A stretch of 64,000 bases of DNA from Scatophagus argus (GCF_020382885.2 NC_058513.1:16207641-16271640), one strand, 5' to 3'. Shown: positions 1 to 12,388, counted from the stretch's first letter. Notes: generated from the letters alone by a model not told the origin. Numbers and translations: made by a program.

Positions 1-1140
1 CTGCCAGCACGACTCAAGAAGGTTAACTTTATCCTGCACCTCAAAATATGGGTAAACTGAGTTTAGGTGGGTTTGTTTATAGCTCTGTGAGTCTGTTAGA
101 GCACAGCATAGGAAAGTAAGAGTTACTGTAGTTGTCACGTTTATTTCGTGCCATGGTAATTATACGTTATGGCCTACTGAACTTCCAGCCTGGCCAAGTG
201 AATATAATTAACTCCTCTCCCTTCTATTTTGCCCATCATTCTTTAAACTTGCCCAAGTTTTGTCCTTTCTTATTCACAAGTCTTGAAAGGAAAACTCTGA
301 CAGCAGCTCCTTGCTCATCAGAGCTCCAGCAGCAGGGAGAGCTTTGACTGGGTTTACACAGCAGAGGGATGGAGGTTAAGAGAGCCGGAGAGGTACTGGC
401 ATCCCACCGGCTGCCTGGACAGTAGGGGCATTCTTCTCCGAGGACCCCCCTCCAGTCGTCTCCTACAGGCCACAGTTTGTCAGCCCGTCTGCCCACCGTT
501 TACTGAGGAAATGTTCACTTATTGCAGGAAGTCTGAGGTTTCCCCCAATATGTTTGATTTCAACAGTTACACAAACAACACTGGGGTTATAAGTCAGGTC
601 AGAACAACATAGGTGGGAACTAAGAAACCCAGAGGGGACTTACAATCTCAGTTCACCAGTAAGTGATGTATAAATAACTGGCAAAACATAGCATTACATT
701 AAGACAGATAACAGATTGTGCTGAAACTTAAAATTGTCCCCCAATACAGCCGAATTTAAGATTACTATATACCTGAATACGAATATTTAAAAATATTTAC
801 TGCTGTTTTTACATAGATCAATAACCAAAATGTTCGTAAAGAAAAACTTTTTTCCCTCATGATCTTTATGTGACACAATCACAAAAAATGCACTGCAAGC
901 TATTATTGTTATTACTAGAATATTACAATCTTCAAAACACCAAACTAAACAATAAACTATCAAATAGCAAATATTCTTATTGAGTATAGTCTATTCAATT
1001 TGCTATTAAATTAGCTATATAGTAGCTATTTTATCCCTCTTGGTTTGAAAATTGCTGAAAACATTTGGGATAATGTAAGTACGAAACTCAATAAAACATA
1101 ACAAAGATCCTGTTATTTTTTATCCATTTCAATGCAGAAA
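1..1140. other. AT-rich flank, no gene assigned
   Basis: This stretch is mostly AT-rich. A somewhat more GC-rich patch lies at about 300-500. Open frames here are short (at most 86 codons), have no recognisable domain and show no convincing splice structure. It probably lies beyond the retsat 3' end. I see no RNA gene or mobile element that I can name. Confidence 0.5.
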
Positions 1141-1150
1141 TGTTTCAAAT

Positions 1151-1161
1151 TTTATTTTATT
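1151..1161 (-). promoter_or_regulatory. Probable retsat polyadenylation signals
   Basis: Two overlapping TTTATT hexamers on the plus strand read as AATAAA on the minus strand, about 540 bases downstream of the retsat stop codon at 1699-1701. They are the best candidate for the 3' end of the retsat transcript. The assignment is by position only. Confidence 0.45.
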
Positions 1162-1698
1162 TTTAAGTCATTAAAACTCACAACTAGAACAGATGTCGTT
1201 GTCAAAGAACCTATAACAGTTCTGAGGTAAATGTGACAAAATACAACAAAAACACGGACTTTATGATGAGCCAGCAGCTTAAAGACTGGTCATACTAGAC
1301 TCTAGTATGTTGGCTTTGATCGCCAGACCGATTGATCCACCAGGAACACGTTGTTTTTCTGGATTTTTTCACAGTCTGTCTTCTCTCGCTGAAGTCAGCT
1401 GACAGGTTTGACTGAGGATGGTGTGACTGCTTCAGCTCAGAAAATAAGTTATTTGTGATGTTGTCAGTTTATCTGGACATAGTTTTCACCGCAGCTGGAC
1501 AGGACAGCAGGACTTCCGTTCCTCGTAACTGTCAGAAAAGTGCACTTATTGGCAGTACGTTGTGTGGACTTTATAATCTTGGTATAGAAAATAGATCTGG
1601 TGGTGTGTTCCTTTGAACTTCCCACAACAGTCCAGGGTCCTTTTGCACCAGGTTTGTGTAGTTTCATTAATGTCCTGCAGGGGAAGTCGAGAGAGCTC

Positions 1699-4600
1699 TC
1701 ACTGCATCTTCTTCTTAGCCAGCTGAGCCAACTCTCTGGCTTTCCTCCTCTTCAGCTTCTTCTTGAGGAGGAGCAAGTCAATGTAGACGATGTGATCTAA
1801 CACTGCCGAGGCGCAGAGGAGTCCACCGTGCAAAGCGCCTGCTATCCCACAGCTGAACACGTCTTGACCTGGAACAGACATACGTACACACTGTACAACC
1901 TGCTGGATGAGACAAAACCACCTGGAGTCTGGATTCAAATTGTCTCTTCATGTTTTTCTTCACAACTTTTAATTCCTTCTGCTTTGTGACTTTCTTACAG
2001 TTACTTTTAAGAGTTTTAACTGTTCCAATCATCCAAGAAAAAAAATTACAGTGCAAAGAAACTCTCACATTTCAAAGCATTGTCAGCCCTCTCTCATCAA
2101 GTCAATCTCAGGGCTTGTTGAGACATTTCTAGCAACACGCCAAGAACTGCCTGCGCATGGCCAACTTTTCTAACTTTTCATACCTGAAATGTAGAGGTTT
2201 TTGACAGGGGTGTTACACCTGTTCCTTGCCACAGCCTCGGCATGGAAACGCTCCAGGTTGTGTTCGGCGGAGTACATGGCTCCACGTTGGGCACCCAGGT
2301 AGTGCATGTTGGTCAGTGGGGTCGCCACGTCTTGGAAAACCAACTGAAAAACAGTAGGAATATTACAGTGCAGTCTTTATTCAGAGACAAACAACAAACC
2401 CTAAATAAAAGCATGGAAATACTGCAGTAATCCTAACATACATTCAGGTTAGGGTTACTATACATATGTGCATATATTTCAGAGAATGACTGATCCTACC
2501 TTGTCTTTGATTTTAGGGAACAAAGTACAGGCCCAGTCAAAGAGATTTTTAGCGAATCTCATTTTGTAGTTGTAGTATTCATCGCCCCTTTTGCGCACTG
2601 TCGTGTCCTTCCATTCCTCAAACCACTCATACTTCACCATCGTCAGTATTGTCATGCAAGATTTTCCTGTGAATGTGTCAGACACAAGACATCACTTCTA
2701 ATCTGTGTGGTCACTCAGATGGTGCTATTTGGTGTGAAGTTGTTGTTGCAATAGAACAGTAGAGGAAGTAGCGGGCGTTTGTACCAGGGTGTCTTATTTT
2801 GGCCTCTGGATCTTTGGCAGATGGCATTGTGATGAACATCATGGGGATGTTATCCGGTGCATCGTCTTTGCTCAATGCAAAGAAGTCGTCCATCCTTAAA
2901 AATAAATAAATAAACAAATGAACAAACACATGAAAATGTAAAATTCAGATTCTCAGAGCAGTCTGTGGCCACATACAAAATACTACATGAGTATGGTATT
3001 TAAATCCTGCAGCTGAAGCCTGACTGATCTTGTACTCCATCTAGAGGACGAAAAAGGGAACTCGAACTCATCAGTCGAATAAGCCACATGTGGTAATGCA
3101 CAGTATGTTTCTTTATGTAAAGAATCAGTAAAGTTTTAGCTACACAGTGTCTTTTTTTTCTTTTGAAAGAAATAAAAACTGACCTACATGAAAAATGAAC
3201 AGGTCTGTACTGAGAATTTTGCTTGCATAGATTTATTGCATTTCTGCTTCTAATACAACAGTACCCCCTTGTGGTAACTAAAAGCTACTAATCAGTGCTC
3301 TGCATACTTACGACTTGTCCATGTTATTGTTTTTGAACAGCCAGTAGTTGGTGGACTCGAGACCCAGCTCCTCTTGAGTTCCATCAAAGCCAGAGAAGAC
3401 CAAGAATGATCCTCTGCCATGTTTCATCATGTTCAGCCTTTCCTGAATATCTGTAACATGTGAGGGTTAATAATCAGCCTGAAACTTTCTCACTATTTTC
3501 ATGAGGAAATTTAATTTATTTTAGAATTCATCTATGTAGGTTAAAGGATTCTTTGCCCACCTGTCCTGACTTTAATCTCAGGGGGAAGAAGTTTTTGGAA
3601 GGTGGTGAAGATGCCGCAATTTGAAACAACAACAGGTGCATGAACCTCCACTTCGTCCTGACCTTTCCTCACTTTCACACCTGTTACATGGCACACAAAG
3701 GAAGTCCTCAGTTACCTGGGGATTTTTCTGCCTTTAACAGGTTAAAAAATTAGCTGAAATTAGCTTACCATAAGCTGCTCCCTCCTCATTAACCAGAATC
3801 TGGGAGACTGGGGCTCTGACCAGGCAGTTTCCTCCATATTTCTGAATGGTACGGATGATGTGGAAGGCGATCTCGCTGGCACCACCTTTTGGGTAGTAGG
3901 CACCTCGTTTGTAGTGGTGAATAAGGAGGGCATTGATCAGAATACTGGAGTCCCTTGGAGGCACGCCTGAGTATTTCATAAATAAAGGTGTAATTATTAT
4001 TTAATGGTTTTTCAAAATCATGTCCACTCATCTAATTGTATACAAAGACTTCTCAATTAATGGCAAGATCCTTGAGAAGACCTACATGAAAAAAATGAGC
4101 AGGTCTACACTGAGAGTTTGGCCTGCATAGACTTATTGCATTCCTACTTCAAATACAACAGTAGCAGTGCAGTGAGGTTGGTTTTCCACTCTTGTAGCAT
4201 CTTTGGAGACCCACCATAGAAAAGATAAGAAAAGATGACTTGGAGATCCTTGTTGCTGGTCAGGGTGTTCACCAGGTCTGTTGCACATGTGCCAGTGAGG
4301 CGGAAGACTGGGGAGACGAGGTGTGCGATGCCCGACTTCAGCAGGAATAAAGACACCCACTGCGGGATCAGTTTTAGAGTTGCCAGGTAGTGGGTCTTCT
4401 TAGCTGAGACCTGTTGGAACACATAAGACATTAGGGTCAGTTAAAATTCATGGTTCTGTTGTTGCGTTTCGTCGTGTCTCCACTAGCTAACCTTACCTTC
4501 ATGATTTTGAAGAACGTCTCGATAGCCTCGGTGTCATCAGGGAATTGTTTAGACAGATGGGCTTTCATCTCAGTTTTACCAGAGAAGATGGTGTACTCTC

Positions 4601-6750
4601 TTTTCTCGTCACCCAGGCCAATCTGGATGGTGTCAAAATGTTGATTTAGCTGCTGGAACTCCAGCTGGCCTTCAGAGAGCTGGTCGAAGGCGATGCGCAG
4701 CAGACTGTTCTCGTGGAGCTGACCGATATAATGAAGCCCTGGAGACGAAAGACCGGCAAACAAGAACATGTTGTATGATTATGTCAAGTTGATTTGGATT
4801 CCTTCTCAAAAGTCAGGGTCTTCAGGACATCAGTTCTAAATACCCGTGTATATCTTTGTTTCTTTTGAAGTTACACTGTACAATTTTATGTTTTTTTTAA
4901 GGAACCATCACTGATTCCTGATGTCCTTTTGAAAGTGCAATGTTAATCTCTTTTTTTTAACACAAGAGATTATTGTCTTAATTAGTCTACCTTAATTGCT
5001 CAGAAGGCAGAATGTATGTAATACACATAAAATCTATAATCCCTGCTTTGTTCAGAGCTCCTGGCTGTAGGAGAATGTGGTTCACTAGTGGGAAAATGTC
5101 TGCAAAACATTTTAGATAAATGACAAATCACAAGTGGTCTTACCAACATCAAACTCAAAGCCTTTCTCTATGTAGGTGTGGCAGCAGCCTCCTGCCTGGT
5201 CATGTTGTTCCAGCACCAGGACTTTCTTCCCTGCTTTGGCCAGTGTGGCTCCAGTCGCCAGCCCACCAATACCGCTCCCAATGACAATGACATCCAGGTC
5301 CTGGGGCACTTTGTCAAGACTGAAACCTGGGAGGAAATGTACACAGTTGCTGTTAACATGCTCAAGTTTATGTTTCTGGTTCACACAGGTCTAACAAAGT
5401 TGCCTTGTTAATGTTATCCAGAGCAGACATCAAAATGTGTTGCACAATTTGGTTACATAATAGTTTGAAGGTTGTGCTGCACACCTCTCCTGTCATAAAC
5501 ACATGACTGCTGAACTAAATTCTGCTGGCAATAAACACATTGTTAACATAATCTCCCAGTCATAATCTAATTAAGATAAAAAACACAGACAAAAAAAAAT
5601 AATTGCTGCACTTATGCTAATTTAGGTCTAATCTAAACTGTGAGTTACCACACAGCAAACCGGTCATTTAGAAAACTGTTCCAGCACACCTCAGCAGTTG
5701 TAGGATCTACAGTGAATTATTTGCAGTATATTAACCGTTAAAATCTCTATTTTACAGCATACTTTTGTAGACTTTGAACTCGTTCAGTCCCCCACTAGGT
5801 TAATTTGTGCTCGAGTATTTGCAACCCACCCAAGACTCATTTGAATTGGCATCAAGGAACCGTTTTTGTGTCAGACAGTACTAAGTGCAATTTACAAGTT
5901 CTTTAAATATTACTAGATGTGAGAAGATAAGATGAACTTTATTGATCCTACAGTGGGGAAATTCACTGGTCGTGGCAGCTCACAAGAACAGAGAAAGAGT
6001 GCAAAAACAGTTACAAAATATATAGAGGTAATAAATTAACAATTTACAGGTACAGTAAACACAGTACAATATACAGCTATATACAAGTCCTCATAAGGAA
6101 GGAAAGGAGGACCAGACCATTGAATGATGTAGTCTAACAGCAGTGGGAATGAAGGAGCTGCTGTAGCTCCTTCCTACACTGAGGGTGTAGCAGTCTGCTG
6201 CTGCAGGAGCTGCTCAGAGCCTCCACTGTCTGATGCAGAGGGTGAGAGGTGTTGTCCATGATGGATGTCAGCTCTCACCCACCTCCTCCACAGAGTCCAG
6301 TGGGCAGCCCAGGACAGAGAACTTTTAGGATAATGCGCTGTAGCTAATTCTCAGACAGACTTTTAACTTTTAAAAGCTTTTATTCTGAAATTCGGCTAGC
6401 AAAAGTACAGAGCGTTAAGGCTACAGCTAGCAGCTGGTTAGCTTAAAGTTAGCTCAACAGATTGCATGAGGACCAGAGACGGCCTTTAATTTAGCTTTAA
6501 CAAAACGCACACGTCACTGTATTAACATCTTGAGCTCGCTAATGTCTGTAGGAAACAGACATTTATTAGTATTTTCAACTGAAATTTTACCTTGCTTGAT
6601 GACTTTGTCCCGCTTCTTCTGGTCGAACTCGCGAGGCCCAGGGGGTCTCACTGACTCGAGTGTGAAAGGGCTCGGTTTGCCAAACAGGTACCAGTATGTG
6701 CCACAGGCCCATATGACCAGCCACACCAGGAATATCAAGAGCCACATCAT
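1699..6750 (-). CDS. retsat: All-trans-retinol 13,14-reductase (retinol saturase)
   Basis: An ER membrane flavoprotein that saturates the 13-14 double bond of all-trans-retinol. Eleven coding exons on the minus strand: 6591-6750, 5144-5326, 4497-4738, 4215-4410, 3769-3966, 3561-3680, 3312-3450, 2785-2894, 2500-2666, 2184-2343 and 1699-1868. All have GT-AG borders and consistent phases, giving 614 residues; the human protein is about 610. An N-terminal hydrophobic segment (about residues 4-23) is followed by the dinucleotide-binding motif GSGIGG at 70-75 and then LVLEQH and AGGCCHT. The motifs YPKGG, YEWFEEW and [19 protein letters not shown] are family hallmarks. The C-terminus KKMQ fits a KKXX ER-retrieval signal. 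Two adjacent ATGs start the protein; the second (6745-6747) has the better -3 base and matches the MW start of the human protein. Intron 1 holds a LINE fragment. Confidence 0.95.
3181..3268 (+). repeat. Copy 1 of a duplicated intronic segment in retsat
   Basis: About 85 bases in the intron between the exons at 2785-2894 and 3312-3450 closely match 4079-4163 in another retsat intron. Shared landmarks are GACCTACATGAAAAA, ACTGAGA, GCATAGA, TTATTGCATT and AATACAACAGTA. It may be an old dispersed repeat or a local duplication. Confidence 0.75.
4079..4163 (+). repeat. Copy 2 of a duplicated intronic segment in retsat
   Basis: Direct-orientation counterpart of 3181-3268, in the intron between the exons at 3769-3966 and 4215-4410. 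Roughly four of every five bases match by eye, with one or two small gaps. No terminal inverted repeats or coding capacity are visible. Confidence 0.75.
5922..6325 (-). mobile_element. 5'-truncated LINE 3' end (Rex1/CR1-like)
   Basis: Read on the minus strand, this piece ends in GGATCAATAAAGTTCATCTT followed by TATC-rich sequence, a terminus seen very often in teleost LINEs. Upstream is a degenerate coding-like stretch with the segment CCTGGGCTGCCCACTGGACT. It sits inside retsat intron 1 in the same orientation as the gene. Only about 400 bases remain, with no intact reverse transcriptase. The family name is from memory of fish repeats and is less certain than the LINE call. Confidence 0.65.
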
Positions 6751-7850
6751 GGAGACAAAATCACTTTTGTGCAGCAGCAGTGACAGTTTCAAAGCCGTGT
6801 GAGAACTGCTGGCCTCATGAGGCTCTTTATAATACATCGAGAGCCAAAGGTCTTGGAGAAGAGGGGCAGGAGTTTGATCTGCGACACTGTTAGTATTATG
6901 GCAGGCAGTAAAGATAAAATGGCCCATTTTCCTTATGACAGCTGGGACACAGTGACATTTAGACATTATTGCTGAGTAGTTAATTCGGTGCACAGACAAA
7001 AACATCAAAATAATGATAACTACAATACGATTATAATACATTTTTTAAAAATATTTATTTTGCATGTCTTTAAAGACATTCTTCCAAAAGCAAGATGAGA
7101 TGAACCTTTCTGTAAATAGAAATGATGTAAGGAATCTGTATTATTCAGTGGTTTTAAAGGGAATTTAAAAGCTCCCCTGCCTGATCAGATGTATAGAATT
7201 AACAGTCACTGAAGGTTGCAACACATTGATGCGTTTGGTTTTTTTTTCTTCCTGTGTGCAGTCATTCCAATGACTTTATCAGAAATTAATTTAGATTAGA
7301 TAGCTCCACCATCGTTCTTATCTGATAAGACAATTAAGATAAGAAAACACACTGTGGACGAGTCATGTAGACTTTACACATGCTTTACAACAGTGCAGTG
7401 AGTGAAATCACTGAGCTTCAGCATTTCAGGTCTGATAAGGACACTGTTGGTGTCCTTGGGGAAGCATTTGGACCTGGACGGATCAAGACTCAAGATAGTA
7501 ACCACAATAATATCCACAATAGTTCAGTATTGGGGGGATATGTTGATATCGTTTCTTGTAGTCCACGTATGGACTTCGTACTCAACTTAAATACTAGTTA
7601 ACTTTGAGCCACATATTTAATCTGAAACAAGCGATAACATGAACCACAGCATGTTTTGTTGTCCCCAACGCAGTTCAGACAAACTAAAAAGTAAACTTCA
7701 GACCGAGTTGATGGAGGACATTTTGACGTTACGTGTGTAACCGTGGACTCTGCATATTTCTATTCTTTTTAATTTTGTTGTTTTTTAACTTTTAATTTTA
7801 CAAAATGTATAGTTCATGTGTAGTGATAAAATTCATTGGTCTTGTCTACA
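6751..7850. other. retsat upstream region, no gene seen
   Basis: This stretch contains the retsat 5' flank and probably its promoter. It becomes AT-rich from about 7020. An open frame continues upstream of the retsat start to 7041 but has no family similarity and would push the N-terminal membrane segment inward, so I do not include it. No other gene or repeat is recognised before 7851. Confidence 0.5.
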
Positions 7851-7930
7851 TCAGAACCACTTTTATTGCCACATATGTTTAACGTACAAGCAATTTGTCT
7901 TGGCATGAGGTGCAAATACAAAATAAAAGT
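7851..7930 (-). mobile_element. Short LINE 3'-tail-like fragment
   Basis: The plus-strand segment CACTTTTATTGCCACATATG followed by a GTACAAGCAATTTGTCTTGG-like stretch resembles the reverse complement of a common fish LINE tail (ending ...GGCAATAAAAGTG). About 80 bases are recognisable. The family is not assigned. Confidence 0.45.
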
Positions 7931-9157
7931 ATGGATTTAGAATTGGAATTACGGTATTTACATTAAGAAAACAAAGTTAAGGTCTTAAAAAATAAATAAA
8001 TAAAAAAGTCAGTAATCTTATCAATTTAACATGTTTTACATCAAAAGGACTTTAAAGTTTAAAGGTTGTAATTGCCTCTGCGTTTCGTCGAGATAAAATT
8101 TTGACCTTAACATAAATTGTTGGTAAACCACCAAGGTCCTCTGTATGATAAGTGACCATATGTGGGTCACTATCTTCTTAAGTTGTACAAAGGTGCTGAT
8201 GATATATGTGCAGTCTGAGGCTGCTGGACTTTTGTGCTTGCAGTGGTGGTAATCAGATATTTTACTTTCATAAAAGCAGTTGTGTCACAGTGTAAAACAC
8301 TTTATTAAAAATAAAAGTCTGGCATTCAAAACTGCTCTTAAGTAAAAGTACTAAATGTTAGCTTCAACATATATGCACCTACTAAAATGAAAGCAGTTGT
8401 TACGCAGAATCTCTCACTTCATATTCAGATATTATTAGATAATAATGAATATTGAGGCAATGATCAAGCGATGATGTTCTTTTGCTTTAATTACTTTTCA
8501 TATTTCTTTTAAGTCTTTTAAGTAATAAATGCACTTCAAAAGTTACGCTCATACTGATAGTTGTGTTGCATATGTTGGACAAATGATGCACATTTGTTGT
8601 TGCCTGGGTTGAAAACACTAATTGGATGGAGAGCTGAAAAAGGAAGCCGGGATGAAGCTGTTGGAATAAGCTTAAAGACTTTGATACAGGAAGCAGCTCT
8701 GTGTCAACAGGCCTGTGGTGCAGCAAACAAATCCTATTACGAATTACACTGAGCAGTAGCTGCACGACCCCTGTGACTTTGCCCTGCATTGTGCTGCAAC
8801 ACAAGTGAGCGCCATGTTGAATTATGCCCACTTACAGTCAGAAAATTTGGACGCCAGTCAACCCTGCTGAACATGAACCGGCGGCCTGTCATATAATGAG
8901 ATGAAAGTGAGATATGCTGAAGTGTATCAATAATGACAGCAGCCAGGTCTCTTCAAAGCTTCTTACAGCTATTTGAATTTAATTACAAATTGACAGAGAA
9001 ACATTTTTATATCAACAGGTACATACAGTAATCCTGGTTACACTACCATTACTTAGTTTTCTTACTACTGTACAGTTTATCCAAAAGAATTCTACAGTAA
9101 CATTACAGCAGTGTAACGGACTCTCATAAAAAACATTTTTCTCTGGATGTCCCTGTG
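7931..9157. other. Intergenic / possible gngt2 3' UTR
   Basis: AT-rich, with no supported open frame. TTTATT at 8301-8306 (AATAAA on the minus strand) could end a long gngt2 transcript. The open frames at 8487-8831 (minus) and 8561-8752 (plus) have no recognisable domain and appear incidental. Confidence 0.4.
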
Positions 9158-9572
9158 TTATGTTATTATACAGCCTCCCTTGTCTCCCTTGTAGGGGTTC
9201 TTGTCATCTGGGACTCCTTTGATCAGCGGATCATTTGGTAGCAGTCCCTCAACAAAAGCGATGGTTTCTGCACAGTTTGTACCCACCTGTTGTTCAGAGG
9301 AAGGATGAAAACAAGTGTGAGTGTCTTCTCACGGGCATAAGTATGACTTGCATGCTGAACACACGTGCATTATGCATTAATCTCCACTGACTGTTTTCCA
9401 ACACAGGAAGCACAGATAATATTTAAAGATTGTTCACAATTAATGCCAAGAAAACGTGACGTTCTGTCGTTAAAGATAGTTTGCTTACTGGTGTCCTCGG
9501 TGTGCTAACTTCCTTCTTCAACTGTTCCAGCTCCATTTTCAAGATTTCCTTATCTGACATATCCCGAGCCAT
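9158..9572 (-). CDS. gngt2: Transducin gamma subunit, cone type (GNGT2)
   Basis: The gamma subunit of the photoreceptor G protein, which pairs with a G-beta and anchors the trimer to outer-segment membranes. Two coding exons on the minus strand: 9489-9572 and 9158-9286, joined in phase 0, giving 70 residues. It starts MARDMSDKEILKMELEQLKK, a typical G-gamma helix, and ends ...PDDKNPYKGDKGGCIIT. The C-terminal CIIT is a CAAX prenylation box; Thr at the last position suggests farnesylation, as known for transducin gammas. The segment PNDPLIKGVP matches the gamma-t family. The ATG follows a splice acceptor (CACAG, exon start 9577), so there is also a 5' non-coding exon. Teleosts usually have a and b copies; I cannot say which this is. 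Confidence 0.93.
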
Positions 9573-9765
9573 CCTGGCTGTGAGAGGAAAGGATGAAATG
9601 TCAAATCAAATGCCTAAAAGTGTGCTCTTGTGATTTTCCTCAAAGTGCTAGAACTTTCTACTCTTACATTCATTCTGTAAAATCTTTCAGTTTTAAAAAG
9701 ACTCCTTCAACAAAACAAATGTCAATCCAACACAAATAAATGCCTTAATGATCATTAGTTTTTAC

Positions 9766-9900
9766 CTGTTGAATGGCGGGATCCCCAACAATCTGAGAAA
9801 AGTGTTGGCTCCTAAGAGCTCATCGACTGTATGGCTTCCTCCGGTCCGATCGCCGCTTCTTCACACTGACTGATCCCTCCTGTCCCACTGCTCTTCATCC
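9766..9900 (-). other. Non-coding first exon of gngt2 (approximate)
   Basis: On the minus strand a good donor (CAACAG then GTAAAA, exon end at 9766) lies about 190 bases upstream of the acceptor at 9578-9579. The simplest reading is a 5' UTR exon beginning somewhere near 9900. The start is a guess. Confidence 0.45.
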
Positions 9901-9980
9901 CAGCTGATCCCTGGGGAGGTCGGCACAGGATTGGACCTGATGTCACCAATCCCCCGTGATGAGATTAAATAATCAGGAGC
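9900..9980 (-). promoter_or_regulatory. Candidate gngt2 promoter with OTX/CRX-like motifs
   Basis: Just upstream of the presumed first exon the minus strand reads GATTATTTAATC, then GGGGGATTGG and CCAATCCTG. These resemble OTX/CRX core sites (TAATCC or GGATTA and variants) common in photoreceptor promoters. Motifs this short occur often by chance. Confidence 0.25.
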
Positions 9981-10611
9981 CGTGACCTCCTGATCAGGAA
10001 GGAGGAAGGGAAGGGAACGCAGGTCCTTACAGATCTGGAGACAACATGGTGGAGAAAGTGAAACACTTGGCTAGAAGTGACCGACGTGAACGTCACATCA
10101 TTTGTTACTAACTGCAGACTGTGATATCGAATTCCCACTGTATGAGCTGTGGTGGGCTTCAGTATGTCAACTAGGAGAAAAAGGAATATCAGCTGCAAAA
10201 TTGTTCTTAAGCGGTAAGAGTTGGGTTCATGACATTACAGGAGCTGCTGCCAAGAGGAAAGAGGCCAAATCTTCACCACTGATTTGATTATACACTTTAA
10301 TCGTGCAGTCTATCCAATCAGGCCCTCTAAGTCTTACGTCATGTATATAAACCTAAACAGTAGGGGTACGCAGGAGGCTACAATCACCTAAAGTTTTTTT
10401 TTTTTTTTTATTTACAGCTGCTGCTTTGTTTCTGTTTTAACAACTGTACAGAGACATGTATGATACACATATACTTGTGTGGTAATATATTTTAACATGA
10501 AACTCAGGCTTTTTTTCAGTTCTTGTGGGCCAATGTGGTAGCATTGCTGTCTGTGTGGATTGCCCCCCACGCTCCAAAGGATGGGTGACATGGAGACTCT
10601 AAAGTGGCCGT

Positions 10612-10725
10612 AGGTGATTAGGGCTGCAACCAGTGATTTTGTTCATTCATTGTTGATTAAGCTGCCAGTTAATCTACTTTCAAGAATAAATATTTTGGTT
10701 TATGAAATGTCCAAAAAAAGGTGAC
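10612..10725 (+). repeat. Degenerate MITE-like repeat (TAGGGCTGCAAC type)
   Basis: The sequence begins TTAGGGCTGCAAC and continues through alternating ATTGTTGATTAA and CAGTTAATCT blocks to TTTATGAAATGTCC. This matches the layout of a dispersed non-autonomous DNA element often seen in fish genomes. It lies directly before the SINE at 10730. Confidence 0.5.
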
Positions 10726-10729
10726 ATCT

Positions 10730-10985
10730 TCATGTTGGATCAGCGGTTAGGGTGTCGGACCCGTAACCGGTGGATCGCTGGTTCGATTCCCTGTCCTGGT
10801 GTCCATGGCTGAGGTACCCTTGAGCAAGGTACCTAACTCCCACTGCTCCCCGGGCGCTGCACGCGGTCGCCCACTGCCCCGGGTTTGCTGTGTGTGTGTG
10901 CACGTCACTTGGGTGGGTTAAATGCAGAGAACAAATTTCATTGGAGTGAGTTCCCTCCAATGACAAGATATGTCACTTTCCTTTT
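10730..10985 (+). mobile_element. tRNA-derived SINE
   Basis: The first 70 bases look like a tRNA: an A-box-like GGATCAGCGGTTAGGG and a clear B box GGTTCGATTCCC. The body has the fish SINE core TGAGCAAGGTACCTAACTCC, then GCTCCCCGGGCGCTG and GGGTTAAATGCAGAG. The head is not a functional tRNA, because no acceptor stem closes and a SINE body follows. It may belong to the V-SINE or a related family; the name is uncertain. Confidence 0.8.
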
Positions 10986-12180
10986 CCTTTCCTTAAATCC
11001 TTACATTTAAGAAGCTGGAAACAGCACGTTTGACATCATTTGTTTGAAAAATGACTTGGGCAAGCAATCAGTTATTTAAAATGTGACCAGGGACACAGAT
11101 GGATGGATGTTGGGCAGCATCAAAATGGTTTGATGATATATACAGACTTCCTGTGCAAACTTACATTTGTGTAAGTGTGAAGCACATTATCCACTCAAAC
11201 TAACGTCTCTTATGCTAAAGTTAAAGGATTTGTGCAAATTTCTTGCCACATGAAACTGGTCCCTTCACTGTGTGCTAATAACCTCCAACCGACATTTCAT
11301 CTGAGACATGACAAGCTACTGATCCTGAACTAAACCTTCAGCAGGACTCACACTAAGCCATTTTCAGGATCTGGGTTAGTCTCATCAACTCAAGATTAAC
11401 CGGAGACACGTCACTGTGGATCAGTGTGGACACGCTCCTGGCCATTATAAAGGCCTGATGTGTCACTGAGCGCCTGTTGAAAGACTCCCGTTCCCATTCA
11501 TCGTCTTATTTTAGTCCCATACTTTGACACTGATGAGTGTAGAAATTTCGGTGTTGAAATGATTTATCAATAGAAAAATAATAATAATATCAGTCAACAA
11601 TTTGGCATCCATTCAGTGTAAGCTAATGATAATGAATTAATAGTAATTCCTTTAGTGTGAAAAGTATTAACTGATTGGTACTGTGTGGGGAATGTATGAT
11701 GATAAAAAATTTGCTGTAGATATTTATTATTTAATTAACACTAAATAATACAGAAAAATAATTAAGGACTTTTACAGGCTATTTAAACATTTCTTTAGGT
11801 TACACTGGGGAACATAGGACTCTTTACCATTGTTTCTAAAAACTTCTCCACTGCCCTGGTAATGGACATCTTTATGTATAGACTTAACAATTAATTGATT
11901 CATTCCTCCGAAATAATTAACAGACCAATAATGAAAATTATTCTTGATTGCCGCTCTAATTCACAAGTATTTCAGAGGTCAACTATTTCAGACATTTTAC
12001 TTGGTCAAAAAAAAATACAAAAAAAGGATTTTTTAGAGCAGAAAAGGGCTGTTGAACCTGTGCGTAATTTCCTGCTGGAAAATAATGAGGTTAAGTGGCA
12101 AGAACATTTCTGTAATGATCTACTTTCTCCTGTAGGTGGCAGCGTAGAACTTTATCTTCTCTAAGGCGCCCACTGGTCCC
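10986..12180. other. Intergenic, AT-rich, no gene seen
   Basis: No supported coding region. A degenerate repeat resembling the one at 10612 (opposite orientation) lies at about 11885-11960. A TATAAA at about 11443 has no recognisable gene downstream. The 89-codon open frame at 11895-12164 overlaps the repeat and is not convincing. Confidence 0.5.
11885..11960 (-). repeat. Second degenerate MITE-like copy
   Basis: Blocks AATTAATTGATTCATTC, CAGACCAATAATGAAAATTA and TTCTTGATTGC follow the same order, in reverse orientation, as the element at 10612-10725. Strongly diverged. Confidence 0.35.
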
Positions 12181-12388
12181 TTCCGCCCACTTGGATCTGT
12201 CAGCCAATGGCAGGACGTCTTTGCGTTAGACCAGAAAGTAATTTCAAAATAAGAGCATCATTGTTTAAATTAAAGACATCATCTCAACAGGAGAAACATA
12301 CTTAGTTTTATTTCGACACGTGTATGTATTTTTGGCAGGAAGTCATTGAATACCTGCAGTGTCGTTGGAGGATAGACGTGTAGCAACA
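12181..12388 (+). promoter_or_regulatory. Probable tmem101 promoter and 5' UTR
   Basis: About 200 bases upstream of the tmem101 ATG include a CCAAT box in the sense direction (GCCAATGGCAGG at about 12203). No TATA box is obvious, in keeping with a housekeeping gene. Confidence 0.4.

Noticed and set aside
236..496. 86-codon minus-strand open frame
   Set aside because: No domain, no splice signals and no neighbouring exons; it looks incidental in a GC-richer patch.
6751..7041. N-terminal extension of retsat to an upstream ATG at 7041
   Set aside because: It would place about 97 unrelated residues before the N-terminal membrane segment; the ATGs at 6745-6750 match the family start.
10738..10810. 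tRNA gene
   Set aside because: A and B boxes are present, but the fold is incomplete and a SINE body follows.
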